Notes: a model not told the origin generated them from the sequence alone. Numbered from the stretch's first letter, positions 34,511 to 47,913 are shown. The stretch: 64,000 nucleotides of DNA from Paulownia fortunei (GCA_019321725.1 CM033118.1:14348071-14412070), one strand, 5' to 3'. Made by a program: numbers and translations.

Positions 34511-37389
34511 TGTAACACCCCCATTCCTACACAACCATATATATTGTATAATTTGACATGATAGAACCTGTGTGCATGCATGGAATATTTTTTTGTAACA
34601 CTTTAAGAAAAGATATATCACTTCTTACATACACAACCCTGTTTAAAATAGAAGGATCAGTATTTATATAAAAACACAACACCCATAACGACCACAATAT
34701 TTACATACTTATTTATAGTAAAGTTTTAAAAGAAGAAATATAGTACCAATCTAAAAACATAATACACCAGACTCAAAATATAACAAGCCAACAAAATAGC
34801 CCAACAGGTCGTCATCCATGTACACACTCCCTCAAACACCTGCAGGAGCTCCAACAGCCGACCAACCAGCCAAAGATGCTTCAAGCAATCGTCGTACTCA
34901 CCTACAATGCATAAACTATATGAGCTAACGCTCAGCAAGTAAAGATTATGCATGTCAAAGAATAATCCACAATATCAAGTCATGCAACTCAAAATGCTAT
35001 GCTCACAATGCAATTTTATGCATCAAAATATTTCTCTCAAAATCATTTCTTTCTTGGGCCCCTGACCAACGCTACTATCCCATACACCGGAAAAGAGCTC
35101 TGTACACCACCATAATCCAATGGCCAATAATCATATAAGCATGCAAATCCATACATACTCATACGCATGCAAATCCATGCACGCGAACCTGCAAATCCAT
35201 GCATAAAACCATGCAAATCCATGCATGCTTCGATGCACTAGTAGTGGTCAGCAAAACATTTTTCTTTCTCTGAATCATGCCGTGCAATGCAAGATTTATC
35301 ACAATGCTCGTATATGATGCATGCACGTGCTAATGACAATGCCCATGTATGTATGCTCAATGGAGAGCCCTCTACTATGCACATATGATTTATGATATCA
35401 CATATAATTCACACATCTACTATGTCTATGCATTGTGGTTGCAAATGAATCTTTACTTACCTTTCACTTGGTTGGTGGCTTAGTCTAAATTTGTTTAGTA
35501 TTCCTCTCCAACCTTAAATGTAAAATAACCTGTAATATTACCCAACATCAAGCACCATTCCCAATTTGGCAAGTTGAAAGCACAAAATCTCATACTAGAC
35601 CTTAAACACCAAGCTATAAGCTAACAATCAAGCTTTCACAAACTAGAACCCAATATAGCCCCTCAAATACCTCAATTCCTCATCTTAAATGCATGCAAAC
35701 ATCATGTAATTGAAGTATTATAACTCTAATAGCATGTACCTAATTGTTAACACTCAATAGCAACATATCAAGGTTGAAACATGCTAAGTGATCAAATGTG
35801 GCAGATTCACATTTTCATATTTTCTTGCTGTCAAGTTTAGTTGCATGATAATTTTAACATCCCTAAGCATATCCAATCACTCCCAAATTTTTACCACACT
35901 TATATAACATGTATATAAATGTAACCATATCATAGAATTGCTAAAAATCACGTATATAGCTTCCCAAGTTCAGCTCTCTTCACGACATACTGAAACAGAT
36001 TGTTTCCTACCGTGACAGTTTTGCACACTTCATGACATTAATGGTTTTGGCACCCTTAAGTATATTCAATCACTCCAAAATTTTCACCATACTTAGATAG
36101 CATATATAAGGAGACAACCAGGTCATATTATTACCAAAAATAATGGATTTAGCTCCCTTAATTCAGTTTCCTTCACAGCACACCAAAACAGATTTTGCTA
36201 TTGTGGCAGTTTGAGTGTTTCTCCAATATCATTCTCTATTTCAATTTCCAACTGATAAAACTTCATTCCAATACTCTTAACTCATATATGGTCATCTAAA
36301 TGGTAATAATTATAGTTTTTATTCAACATACCATACACTTTTGTAGCCTAAAACACAAGAAAACAGTAAGATGACAGTTTCTGCCACAAGTATTTCCTAT
36401 TAAGTGTTTGTGATCAAAAACCCTTTCTTTGTGCACCAAAGTCTGACTAAAAACTTCCTAACACTTTTATAAGATATATTTAAAGCTTAACAAACCATAA
36501 AACCATTCATAATAATCTGAAAACCAAAGGAAAAACCGTAGATAAGTGTTACCTATGCAGATTTTGAGGCTAACTTGATGGTAATCACTTCTTCTTTGCT
36601 TTTCTTGCTTTTATTTCAACTTGGAATCAATTTGGATCACTTGGAGACCTTAAGGTGTGTGTTTGGAAGATGAAAATGGCTGAAATGAGGGTCTGGTCAT
36701 TGCTTAAGGGTGAAGGGTTTGAGGTGTTAGCTTGAGATGTTAGCTTAAGCTTAATAAGAAAGCATGAGGTGGCAAGTAAATGGCAAAATCTGATTTTGTC
36801 CCTTATCTTGCAGCCCTAATCTTGTGTGTCTCACCTATTTTTATTTGGTTGCAACCTATCTTAATCACCATTCATTCCCATAGGTAATTCCTATGTCCGT
36901 TCATTCGATCTCCAAACCGATTCGCATCCGATTCTTAAAGAATTATCTAGTTTGCATTTCTAAAATTATATGCACATAAGGGCCTTGTAATATGACACTT
37001 AAATCATATTATATAATGTCCAATATCCCAAGTATGCTAATTTACAAATATATACTTTTGAAATAACTTGATCAAATCAAATTAAACCGTATAAGGTTAC
37101 TAGTAACACTTTTAGCACTTCTAAAATTATAACCTATATATCCCATCTATATCTAATATTGATCCACCTCATTTTCTTCTTATTTCAATATAAAATCAAC
37201 TACTTAGATTAAGAAATTCAATAACTAATATCGTGCAAGAGCTTCAGCATTAAGTTTAATATTCAAGAATGTCGTATAAAATAAAATAAATTATGCAATG
37301 TCAATAGAAATGCAAATAGCATATAAAATTAACATGTAATGTATGAATCATATTTGGCCATGTGAGTAGTAAGAGGCTCGGGTATCACA
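34511..37389 (-). repeat. 5' LTR (right) of G3
   Basis: 2879 bp, same ends as the left LTR. Contains the same repeat array near 35137-35230. The adjoining TGTAA at 37390 serves both as target duplication and as the start of the G4 LTR. Confidence 0.92.
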
Positions 37390-37544
37390 TGTAACACCCC
37401 TTAACCTAACTGCAGAGCCTAAACAAGCTGATACAGTTAAGTCAAGAAATGTTAATTTTTCATCGTTACTAGAGTTATAGTTTTTTTGTAAAAGTTCCCA
37501 TTTTTAGCTATAAGAGAAAGAACTTGAATCATTCTAAACACACC

Positions 37545-37609
<65 letters not shown>

Positions 37610-39730
37610 CATCTGTTTACAAAACCATAACAGAGCGGCTTATTTAAAAACAAAATAGAATTTTCAAAATAAACTACAAAACAGGTTGAAGCATGGCATA
37701 TGAACAAATCTCTGTCCGACCGCTCTAAAGACTCAGTCAACCTCTAAACCTGTACATTTCCACCTGCATCACATGAATCTAATGAGCTAAAGGCTCAGTA
37801 AGATGAAACTGATGCAATAACAAATAACATATATGCACATCTCATAAATCATTAAATGCAATATTCTATTTAATAACTTTCATTCATAAATCATCCTTTA
37901 GGGCCCTTGAAGTGTGGTACCTAACTAATAGCGATAGACCATAGTTTTCGGAACCTGTTCATAATGATTGGCCAATAAGAGAACTAATACGGGGTTTGCA
38001 TACTCGGTCTTTCAACCTCAGGTATTAGCCGTATTCTATCTCATTCATTGTGGCTTTTCTATACCGGTTTTTCAACCTCAAGTATTTGCCACCATTTATT
38101 GGGTCCGCCGGTCCCTCTCGCGTCCCTTGTCTACCCGACCATCAATCAAGTACCATACTTCCTTTTCAAAAACCTCATTATATTCTTAATAGCGTCATGC
38201 TTCATAAACCATAAATGCATCAAACATTACATCATTTGACAAACAACAACAATCACATTAAAACATGAACAAACATTATATGATTCTTGTGATACACCAA
38301 ATGAAAGCTTCAACTTACCTCAAGTCCACTTTGTGCTAGGTGAAAAGGCCAATCTCTTTGGAAGATAGGATGTGTTAAAGGCCTAACATAATCAAATCAT
38401 GTACCATTTAATATCCTTTTTATAAATCATTTAGTCTATTCTAGTTAAAGTTTATATACACTTTTCAATCTTTTGTAAAGAATTACATATCAATTATGTA
38501 ACCTTAAAAACAATGCAAACTCCATATTTTACTACTAATTCAAGACATTAAACATTAGGACAGCCATTAAATAACTAATAATTCAAACATAATTATTAGG
38601 GCAGTCCCTAAAACATGAACACAATCCGAATTAAAATGACGTAAACTTAATTCTAACTTAAATTGATTCTAACCTTCAATTAAGCAAACTAATTGCTATT
38701 GTTTTCAATCATTCAAAGAAACTTCCAAACACAATATAAGCATTACAAAATCAATAGAAACAAGTAAATTAAACAATTTCACAAGACTATCAATTTTGCT
38801 AAAAATTAGCTTAACTAGCTTGGTTTTGGCTTCAAGTGTAACTTACTTAAGTTTTCAATCATACAAAAGCATACTAAAACATGTAACCATCTAAGATACT
38901 ACAAATTCATCATAAGAAATAATGAAAAAGAATATACCTTGATTAAGTTGGATTTAAGCTTCAAAATCAACGGTTTTCAAGCTTAAAAGGATGGAAAATT
39001 GTTCTAGCTTGTATTCTATGGATTCCTATGGATTGAATTCAACTTTTGTGAGTATGAGAGTGTAGAAATTTGGGAGAAACTTAGGAGAATAAGGGCTGGT
39101 CATTTTTGAGGTGCTTCCACAAGAAATATGGATGAAAATGATTTCTTTGACCTTTCAAAGAGATGTAAGTGGAGGGTGATGATTGGTTGCATCATGCTTG
39201 GTGTCTTCTCATGCCAAAAGCCACGTTCATGGGCTAAGGAGATGACAAAAATTGATTCTTTGGTGTTATAATCAAGTGCAACGCGGTTTAGAATGGTTTT
39301 ATGCAACCTAGTCAACCAACCAATCAAATTGCACCATTGTGCATACTTTTAGTTCTTAGCCAATGTAACATATTTCAAGTAAATATTTAGGCAATTAATC
39401 ACTTTAGCATATAACTAGTATGGAGCAATACAAATAATTCATTTCATGGCCATTCAACACATCAATCTTCCTTAACCGAGATACCAAGCTTTTTACTGCA
39501 AAAAGGGCACTTAAGGAATATGTTAAATCAAGAAATGAAAGTTTGATCTTCATATTTCATGTACAAATGCATGTTAAATCATAACTAAAGCATATAATAA
39601 CAATTATTCATGTTCGTGCAATCATGTTATTTGTATGCCATAATTCAATAATGCACATTGATTAGATGCATATTCATACAAAATGCTTATTATTGGCTAT
39701 GTAGGAGAGAATTGAGAATTAGGCATTACA
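37390..39730 (-). repeat. Body of solo LTR G4
   Basis: Starts TGTAACACCCCTTAACC and ends AGGCATTACA; reverse complement of the G1 LTR family. Frames at 37968-38239 and 39100-39327 have counterparts in the other family members and are not genes. Confidence 0.85.
37544..37601. repeat. (AT)n microsatellite
   Basis: About 58 bases of alternating A and T with one interruption, inside the G4 LTR. It is absent from the corresponding position of the G1 LTR, so it expanded locally. Confidence 0.9.
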
Positions 39731-40147
39731 GAAGCCTTCTAGCTACTTCATAAATCTCTCCCTTATTGTTTCCATTAAGGAAAGTGGTTATCACATCTAT
39801 TTGTCATATCTCATAGTCATAGTATGCAGATATGACTAGTAAATTTTGGATGGATTTAAGTATCGCCACTGATGAAAAGGTTCCTCATAATCAATTCCTT
39901 GCTTCTAAGTGTAACCTTTTGCAACGAGATGTGTTTTATAGGTCGCTACCTCTCCATCTACTCCAAGCTTCTGCTTATAGACCTATTTGTAGCTGATGGG
40001 AACAGTTCCCTGTGGTGGGTCCACCAAGGTCCATACCTTGTTGGAGTACATAGAGTCCATCTCGGATGTCATAGCTTCTTGCCACTTCTCTAGGCCAATA
40101 TCAGACATTGCCTCTCCATATTTTTTGGGATCATTATCCAAGGGGAG
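39731..40147 (-). pseudogene. copia C reverse transcriptase, N-terminal part
   Basis: Minus strand begins with the linker LPLDNDPKKYGEAMSDIGLE, then KWQEAMTSEMDSMYSNKVW, LVDPPQGTVPI, a stop, YKTHLVAKGYT, DYEEPFSSVA and QIDVITTFLNGN, the conserved N-terminal RT blocks of plant copia elements. It is cut at 39730 by solo LTR G4; the upstream linker and integrase lie beyond solo LTR G5 at 43139. Confidence 0.88.
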
Positions 40148-43133
40148 TGTAACACCCCCATTACTACGCAACTATATATATAGTATAATTTGACATGATG
40201 GAACCTGTGAGCATGCATTTTTTTTCTACCTGTAACATATTAATAAATAATAAACTATTTTTCCACTCACAGACTAATATATGTACCTGCAAAGGACCTA
40301 TAACAACCACAATATTTACATACCCATATACAGAAAAGTTTTAAAGGTAACATACTGTACAAGTCCCAAAATTTAATACAGTATATTCTAAAATCAAATA
40401 AGTTAACAACTAGCCCAACAGGTCGTCATCCATGTACACCGATCTTCAGAACCTGTAGGAACTTTAGTCGCTCGCTAGTAAGTCCATGGCTTCAAGTATC
40501 ACCAAACTTATCTACAATGCATGAACTACGTGAGCTAATAGTCAGTAAGTAAAAATCATGCATGATGAAGGGATAATCTAACATATATGCAATGCATTTC
40601 TATGAGATCATGACAAAAGTGCAAACTCATGCATCAAAAATAGTTCATTCAAAGTCATTTTCCATCATTAGGCCCTTGGCCCACCTACTATGTACTGGAT
40701 AGAGCTCTCAACAATATCAATAATCACATGGCCATAAATAGATTGACACAGTCCGGGGGCCATCTCCCGAGATCACCAGAGGTCCACTCCCTGTCTTCCC
40801 TGTGATCCTCTAGAAGTTTTCCCACCAGCGGCGTCAATAAGGGCACAGTCAAGTGGTCCACCCTCTCGTGACCATTAGGGGCACAACCCCTATCTACCTC
40901 TATGATCCTCTGAGAAGTAATACTCCCAACACCCCAAAATATCATATAAATAAGCCACATAGGCCTAGATACACTAGTAGTGGCCAACCAAAATATTTTC
41001 TTTCTTCAAATAATGTCATGCATGCAAAACCTCAACTGTGAGCATGTGTTATGCATGTATGTGTAAATATTGATGAATGGCATGTTCAATGACAAAACGG
41101 ATCCTATGTCCCATCATCCAAGCCACACATGCACTATAAGATATTTATAATACTCATAATACATTCATCAAGACACAAGGATCACATTTAATATAGTTAA
41201 GGCAAGAAATACTATACCCATGTATTGTAGTTGCAAATGGATTTTCACTTACCTTTGATCGGTTGTGTGTTAAGAAACTACTCCCCAACCCTAGATGTAA
41301 AACAATATGTAAAAATATAAGATATCAATCACCATCCTCAATTAACAGGCTCATCATATCTAATATAGTATAAAGATCTTGAATCTCAATTTAATTAAAC
41401 AACCTCACCACTTAGAAACTATAACCGAATACAACCTTCTACGCACCTTTGTTCCACATCTTAAATATATACTAACCTTACTTAATTGATGTATTATAAC
41501 TCTTATAAAATCCCCCTAAATTTTAGGGATCAAATGAACCACATCCACATTAGAACATTTTAACAAACCAAATGGGACAGATTCACAGCTTCACATTTTC
41601 CTGCTGTCACATTAAATTGTGTGATGATTTTGACACCCTTAGACATATTCATTCACTCCCTAATTTTTATCACACTTAGATAACATCAAAAAAATGTAAC
41701 CATGTCATAGAATTTCTAAAAATCATGGATATAGCTTCTCAAGTTCAGCTCTGTTCACAATATACTGAAATAGATTTTTTATCCTACCTTGACAGTTTTG
41801 CACACTTCATGACATTAATGGTTTTGGCACCCTTAAGTATATTCAATCACTCCAAAATTTTCACCATACTTAGATAAAATACATAAAGAGACAACCAGGT
41901 CAAAGTATTCCCAAAATTAATGGATTTATTTCTGTAAAACTAGCCATTCACATAGGACAGAATCTGAAATTCAAAGAAGACAGTTTTGAGCATCTATTTA
42001 ATTATCACACTATATTTCAATTTATAACCTCTTTAAACTTACATACATCACCTAGACTCATATATAAACACCTATATGGTGAAATGCATAGGTTTTAATC
42101 AAGTTATTATACATATACAAAGCTTTAATATCAAAAAATTAGCAAGTATACAGTTCTGTCCCTAATGATTTTGCAACTAAAAATCCTTCTTTTGTGATTT
42201 ATAAGGCCAAAAATAACTTCCTAACATGATTATAAACAATAATAAAAGCTTTAAAAATTATAAACCCTCAAACAATTCAAGAACTTAAATAAAAAATATG
42301 AGTTAAACTTGCCTATGCACAGTTCCTACTTGCTCCTTCCTACTTCCTTTTGCTTCCTTTACCTTTTTTCTTTACTTGGAATTACTTGAGAGCAAATTAT
42401 AAAATTCAATATGAAGGGTTAGGATGTGAAATATCTCAGAAAATGGTTTATGGTCGTGGTTCAATGATAGAAATGAAGAAAGCTTGAGGTGGAAGCTTGA
42501 GGTGGCAAAGCTTGAGGTGTCAAGTGGTGATTCAAATATAATGTTATTCACTCATTATGCAGCCCTAACCTAGTGTTTCTCATTATTTATTTATATATCT
42601 ACAACCTACTTTAATTTCCATATGATTGGATAATACATCATGCCGTAATTTCTTAATCGTTCATTCGATCTTCAAATTGATCGACATCCGATTCTTAAAT
42701 GATTGTCTAGTTTTTATTTTCTAAAATCACATGCACATATGAACCTTGTATTATGATACTTAAATCACAATATATCATGTCATATATCCCAATTATGTTA
42801 ATCTATGGATGTATACCTTTTAAACACTTCGATCTAATTAAATTGAATCATATAAGCTTACTAGTGACACCTTTAACACTTCTAAAATTAAAACATATAA
42901 CCTATGAATATCCACTATATTGACCAATCTATTCTTTATCTTATCTAAATATAGAATTACTTAATTAGGTTACAGTATCTCAACCACTAACATCATGTGA
43001 TAGTATTGGAAGTCTAATGATTAAGAATGCTGTATAAGATGTCATGTAGATGTTAATGCAAATCAGCATATAAATAGCATATCATACATGAATCATATTG
43101 GCCAAGTGAGTAGTGTGAGGCTTGGGTATTACA
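40148..43133 (-). mobile_element. Solo LTR G5 in copia C
   Basis: 2986-bp single LTR from TGTAACACCCCC to GGGTATTACA, flanked by perfect GGGAG duplications (40143-40147, 43134-43138). Its first 100 bases resemble the G3 LTR while its middle resembles the G2 LTR, so it belongs to a related third family or is a chimera. No internal sequence remains. The short minus-strand frame 40724-40987 is LTR sequence. Confidence 0.92.
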
Positions 43134-43138
43134 GGGAG

Positions 43139-44140
43139 TCTCTCTTCTTTGTTCTCTAATAAAAAATCATACCTATGAGGTACCCTTAAGACCCTTTCGA
43201 ATCTACAAAAAGGTTGTGCCTCAGAGGGCCCAACATCAACTATTGTGTTGGGGCATTATGTGGTTAACTTCTTCAAGTTCCACAATTTTTCCACTTCTCC
43301 CTGAAAGAAATTCTTCTTCAAGAAAGGTGGTATTCCTTAAAGAAAACACATTTTGTTCCGAGGTGTCATAGAAATAGTATCCAATAGACTACTTTGGATA
43401 CCCCACAAACTTGCATAAGATGGATCTCATATCTAGCTTATCTCCCACTTGCTGCTTCACATAAGCAGCACACCCTTATACCCTAAAGTATTTATAGGAA
43501 GGTGTCTTACCACACTATATCTCATATGGCATTTTGGGCATGACTTTAGATGGCACCCTATTTAATACGTATCCGATCATTTCCTAGGCATAGCTCCAGA
43601 ATAAAACAGATAATGAAGTGAAACTCATCATAGATAGAACTATATCCAACAAGGTTCGATTCTTGCATTCTGGAACTCCGTTGAGTTGTGGAGTAGTAGG
43701 AGTCCATTGTGAGGGAATCACATTATCTTTTAGATAATCAAGAAACTTTGTGCTTAAGTACTCATGTCCCAGATTTGATCGAAGAGCCTTGATACTTAGC
43801 CTAGTCTATTTCTTCACTTTGCATATAAATTTTTGAACTTTTCAAAGGCTTTAGATTTGTACCTCATAAGATAGACATAACCATACCTAGAATAATCATT
43901 GGTAAAGGTTATGAAGTAGTGATAGTTCCCACGAGCACTAATAGTTGGTGGACCCGTATACATCCGAATGGATCAAATCCAATAGATCTTTAGATTACTC
44001 CACTTGTCAAATAAATGGTGATTTGGTCATCTTCCCTTTGAGACATGACTCACATGTTGGCATTCCTTGCTTTTTTGAAAGATCGAGCAATTAGGCTAAT
44101 TTGTGAATTCTCTTCTTAGAGATGCTACTAAATCTAGCAT
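43139..44140 (-). pseudogene. copia C integrase
   Basis: Minus strand contains the GAG-pre-integrase part (RIHKL then C and H residues), DDQITIYL, a DLLELIH-like block, FITFTNDYSRYGYVYL-like sequence at about 43890, SKAFEKFKFICKVK, ALRSNLGHEYLS, GVPECKNRTLLDIVLSMM (family GVAERRNRTLLDMVRSM) at about 43640-43690, then PYEIWCGKTPSYKYFRV and FVGYPK and the C-terminal tail leading to RT. Order and spacing fit a copia integrase; stops and shifts are scattered throughout. Confidence 0.82.
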
Positions 44141-44930
44141 ACCATAAAAGTTGGGAATTATAATTATCTAGTTTTTCTTTTATTTTGTTGAATAACTAGC
44201 ATGGAATTTGCGGTTGTACTAGTCATTTGTCAATGTACCAACATTAAGAACCAAGGAACATTTCCACCTTCAATCTTTTGACCAAATGTTCTCTGTCCAA
44301 CAAAGATTATGCTTTTAATGTCTTTTAGCACTAAAGAAAAATAACTAGAACTACCCTAATTCCATTTAAGGTTAAGTGGATTGCTCTTTTATCTATTGAA
44401 GCAACATTTACTTTACTTCGAAGCTAAAAGATCGTGCTCTTAGTCTCATTCTTTACAACTCTTTGAAAAGATTGGATCATGTCCGGTATCCTATACCCTA
44501 GAAGAATTGTCAACACTGATGGTATTCGTCTTATCAACTCATACAACTCTTCACAGAGATAGGATCAATATCTAGTATCTAATACTTAAGAAAAAATTTC
44601 AATGTCAACTATTTAATTCAACAAAATTAAATTTGAAGCAGAACTCTTTCTAGTTCAAAACTTTATTTAGAATATATTTCTAAATCATTCTTGCATCCCT
44701 TTTACAATGCCCCATTATCCCGCAATAGTGACATGAACCAATTTTATCTGGATTAATCCTCTAAGTTTGCCAGCTAGAATCTCCTATTTTATGGGAGGTC
44801 CCTTCTTCAATAATTTTAGAAGGTTTCTCTACAACTCTTTGTAGAATATGTAATGGGAGATACTTCAACAATTCTTGTGAGAATTGTTTCTTTGCTTTAT
44901 TATTTTTAATATTACAGTTTTATTAATGTC
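44141..44930 (-). pseudogene. copia C gag end and protease remnant
   Basis: Minus strand from 44930: KKQFSQELLKYL, then IGSCHYCGIMGHCKRDA at about 44700-44750. This is a CCHC knuckle in which the last cysteine has become alanine. The protease region follows as fragments broken by many stops, ending with VPWFLMLVH near 44220, just before the pre-integrase region. No start codon or earlier gag part is evident to the right, where other sequence begins at about 44950. Confidence 0.7.
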
Positions 44931-44989
44931 TTGTGTTAGGGAATCAATGAACAAAAAAAGATAAAAAATAGCCAAAATAAAATCAAAGA

Positions 44990-46148
44990 AAATAATATGT
45001 TTCGTGAGCAAGTTGGGAGATAATATTTCATTAGATCAAATAAGCATCAAAATTAGAAGAAAAGGGCCATTTTTTTCTAAATCCATCATGTGTAGATCAA
45101 CATATATGCAAGAAATCATTTGGACTTTGCAAGTGATTGTTGGACTTGCATTAAATTCAAAATAAACATGTTTTCAAACTTGCGTAGTTTTTGTATTTTG
45201 GGCATAACTCCATGCTCAAAATCTATATGGACCTTCATGTTGCTTCATTTGAAATCAAGAGATAAACTTCAATGTTGGAAGCTCAGCCCAATTCAACCTT
45301 GATTATAGTATAAAAGTCGTTTAAGTGTGTGCATTGGAAAGGATTTATCTATGCTCAGACATTTCCTTAAATCAAGCATAACTTTATCTCCAGTGGTTGG
45401 AATTAGGTGATTCAAGTTAGAAAATGAATCTAACAAATAAATCCACAACTTTTATGTTAATCACTTTCCCAAATTCATCTGATTGTATGGAGAAATTGTA
45501 TGATGAAATTCAGATTTGAAAGAACATGTGAATTTAGATCACATTTGAAGTTAATTTGGAGTGAATTTGGAGATGCTAATTTAGACACTCTTCTACTATA
45601 AATAGAGGCTCTTGAATGACATTCAAGACATAAAAAAAACCCTTAGAGGAGGAAAGAAATTTTTATTGTTATCTTTCTTTAGGCAAAGTTTTTTAGAAGT
45701 AATACAAGTTTTCTAGTAGTAATAGAAATCTATTCTCTAGTGTTTCTTCTATTTTCAATATTTTCTACTTTTATTATGTCTATTTGCATTTTATTTAGCT
45801 GAGGAGAAAGGGTGAACCTCTTGATGGAGAAAGATGAATAGTTATAAAGGTGCATAATATTCAGGTGTGTTGTATTATTATTTTAATTTTTGATTGAAAC
45901 CCTCCTTATTTTGTGGTGATTCTTGATTTATATATTTCAAATGGCACAACAAATACTTGAGTTCATTTAGCTTATTATATAGTTGTACCCACCAACTACT
46001 AATGTGAAACCTTAAAATTATTGTAAACAAAGATAAATCCACCAACTCATAACACTAATGCTTTGAAAAGATAAATCCAATTTTTTTCTCAAATTTCTAA
46101 TAAAGTTTTCTTTCAGTATTGAGAAAGATTTAAAATTTGTTAAATTTA
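44990..46148 (+). promoter_or_regulatory. LTR-like leader with TATA box
   Basis: About 1.1 kb whose texture is that of a plant retroelement LTR. A TATA box CTATAAATA at 45596-45604 is followed by a T-rich transcribed-looking stretch. It precedes an Athila/Tat-like gag on the same strand. Neither LTR ends nor a primer-binding site could be placed, so this is probably a truncated 5' LTR. Confidence 0.4.
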
Positions 46149-46541
46149 TGCCCACATCACGATTTTGAAAAATGGTGGTTAATTAGTTTATTTTATGAAG
46201 GTTGAACTCCTGAAATAAAATAATTTGTTGAAGTAATGTGTAATGCTGAGTTTCTTGATAAAGGACCTGATGAAGCCCTAAAATATCAAAACCATTGGGC
46301 AGAAAACCCTCAATCATGGTATAGTGTTAATTCTTTTGAAAGTTCTATTAGATCTAATCTTGTTAATAGTAATAAAGGAAAATATTACCTTAGTCAATAA
46401 GATGATCTAAATGCTAAGATGGCTAGTTTAACAAGAAAAGTTGAGGCCATGGAACTTAAAAAAGTAAGGAAAATTAGATATGTGTAAGATGAAGAAGTTT
46501 GTAGCATTTGTGAACTTGTTGGACAATCCACCAATGAATGT
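46149..46541 (+). pseudogene. Athila/Tat-like gag fragment with zinc knuckle
   Basis: A single plus-strand frame with several stops: CPHHDFEKWWLISLFYEG (family CPHH, W, FY.GL), FLDKGPDEALKYQNHWAEN, then ASLTRKVEAMELKK and CSICELVGQSTNEC at 46500-46541. The last is a CCHC knuckle in which histidine has become glutamine. The frame turns into copia RNase H right at the final cysteine. Confidence 0.72.
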
Positions 46542-46707
46542 AGCATTTGACATGCATTACCTTCTTATTAGGGAGTTCGTTGAAAATAGAATTGTGATAA
46601 TTCATCATGTTACAACTAAGAACCAACTGGTTGACATATTTACCAAGGCCATTGATGCACAAAGATTCACTACATTAAGAAAGCCTTTAGATATTTGCAT
46701 TTTGTGA
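46542..46707 (+). pseudogene. copia RNase H C-terminal fragment fused to gag
   Basis: The frame 46480-46707 encodes, in its second half, FDMHYLLIREFVENR, TTKNQLVDIFTKAIDAQRF and TLRKPL. This matches the copia RNase H tail (HIDIRYHFIRE, TKDQLADIFTKAL, QRF). It is a different copia lineage from A and C, which have other versions of this segment. Only the last 55 or so residues are present. Confidence 0.8.
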
Positions 46708-47913
46708 TGTCATATTCAGTCTGTTGTTGGAACATCATAATGCACACTGTCACATGTAGATATATGTTATAACACTATGTTAGGATATAACTGATAAGAT
46801 ATATGGTTTTTATTTTTTGATTCATTCATCTCATGCTAGGACTTGCATTAGACATATTGCATTGAAAGTCTAGTGTGATCAGATTTTGAAATTTCTAATT
46901 CTAGGATATCAATTTTGAATGAAAGCCTTGACTGTTTTATCCTTCAACTTGAATAGACTTCAGAAAAAGTCCACATTTAATTGTGCTAGATTTTTCTAAA
47001 ATTGAGAATTTGGAGGCCTTTGACAGAAAAAGCTATCTATTCTTAGGAGTGAAAGCCACTCGTGAGTAATCTGGGACTAGGTATTAACAATATATAGAGG
47101 ACGATCTACCATGAGAAAAGACTACTTTAAGTCTTAGAGTAAAAGCTACTGACTGGCTAAATCCTTGTTCTCAGTACATGTTGGAACAATGTATTGAACA
47201 TTGTACAAAAATTAAAAAAAAAAATTATGGTTCATAATTTTAGTTCTTGATTGAACAAATTTCTGAAAAAAAATAATCTGTGTGCAATAAAAATCTGAAG
47301 GAATTTTGAGTTTATTGTCAAAACAGATCAAAGGTTGAATTTTTCAATTGATGTTTTAGAATTATGAGATTTCAAATCTGAATAGTGCAATATTTATTTA
47401 GCACATTTCAATTTGTGTGTGCATTGTCAATTTTGTTTTCATTTTAGACATGATCTAAGACATACCATGAGTTGTGTGCATCAATTAACTTGGATAAATA
47501 TGAAAGTCATGTTGTGTAATTATGTTGGACCACAATTTCTTATCCAAAGCTTGTTTTCAAAGAATTCCTTAATAAATGAGACAACGTGTGAAAATGTGAG
47601 TAGTGGAGTCCTACAGCTAACACAACTTTTAGGAGAAATTTTAATTGCCTGAATTATCTTAGTTGAAGGGTATTTATTGGGATATACCTGAACCTTCTCC
47701 GCTACATGTCCCATCCAATGTTAGAACATCTCGAGATGGAACATCTTCTGAATTTATTCTCAGCAGCTATATAGAATGCAATCTTCTTTATGTTGGGCAG
47801 AGATAGCAATTCTGATTTTTTATGACAACTTGACACCTTATAGTCTGAAAGGGAAGTTGTTCTAATGGTCTCTACTAATATGCTTGATTTGCATGATTGT
47901 TTTGTTGGGTGTG
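46708..47913. other. Unassigned sequence after the copia RNase H tail
   Basis: TGTTAGGATATAACTGATAA at 46779 could begin an LTR, as expected shortly after a copia RNase H end, but I found no partner. Between 46990 and 47165 two similar segments (ending gtgaaagccact and gtaaaagctact) recur about 110 bases apart. Minus-strand frames at 47520-47714 and 47702-47935 encode nothing I recognise. Confidence 0.4.

Larger units (their letters stand above)
30555..37389 (-). mobile_element. Ty3/gypsy element G3, inserted at the first bases of LTR G4
   Basis: Two LTRs (30555-33245 and 34511-37389), purine tract, 100-N gap, gag remnant and primer site, all in minus orientation. TSD TGTAA at 30550-30554 and 37390-37394 is itself the terminal 5 bases of the G4 LTR. 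Only 1.26 kb lies between the LTRs, including the gap, so most of pol is deleted or lost in assembly. LTRs are nearly identical apart from a 187-bp deletion, so the insertion is recent. Confidence 0.9.
30550..39730 (-). mobile_element. Solo LTR G4 (G1 family) in copia C, split by G3
   Basis: An LTR of the G1 family in reverse orientation, composed of TGTAA at 30550-30554, interrupted by G3, and 37390-39730. GAAG at 30546-30549 and 39731-39734 looks like a 4-bp remnant of the target duplication. No internal gypsy sequence remains, so this is a solo LTR left by LTR-LTR recombination. Copia C RT reads continuously across it once removed. Confidence 0.8.
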
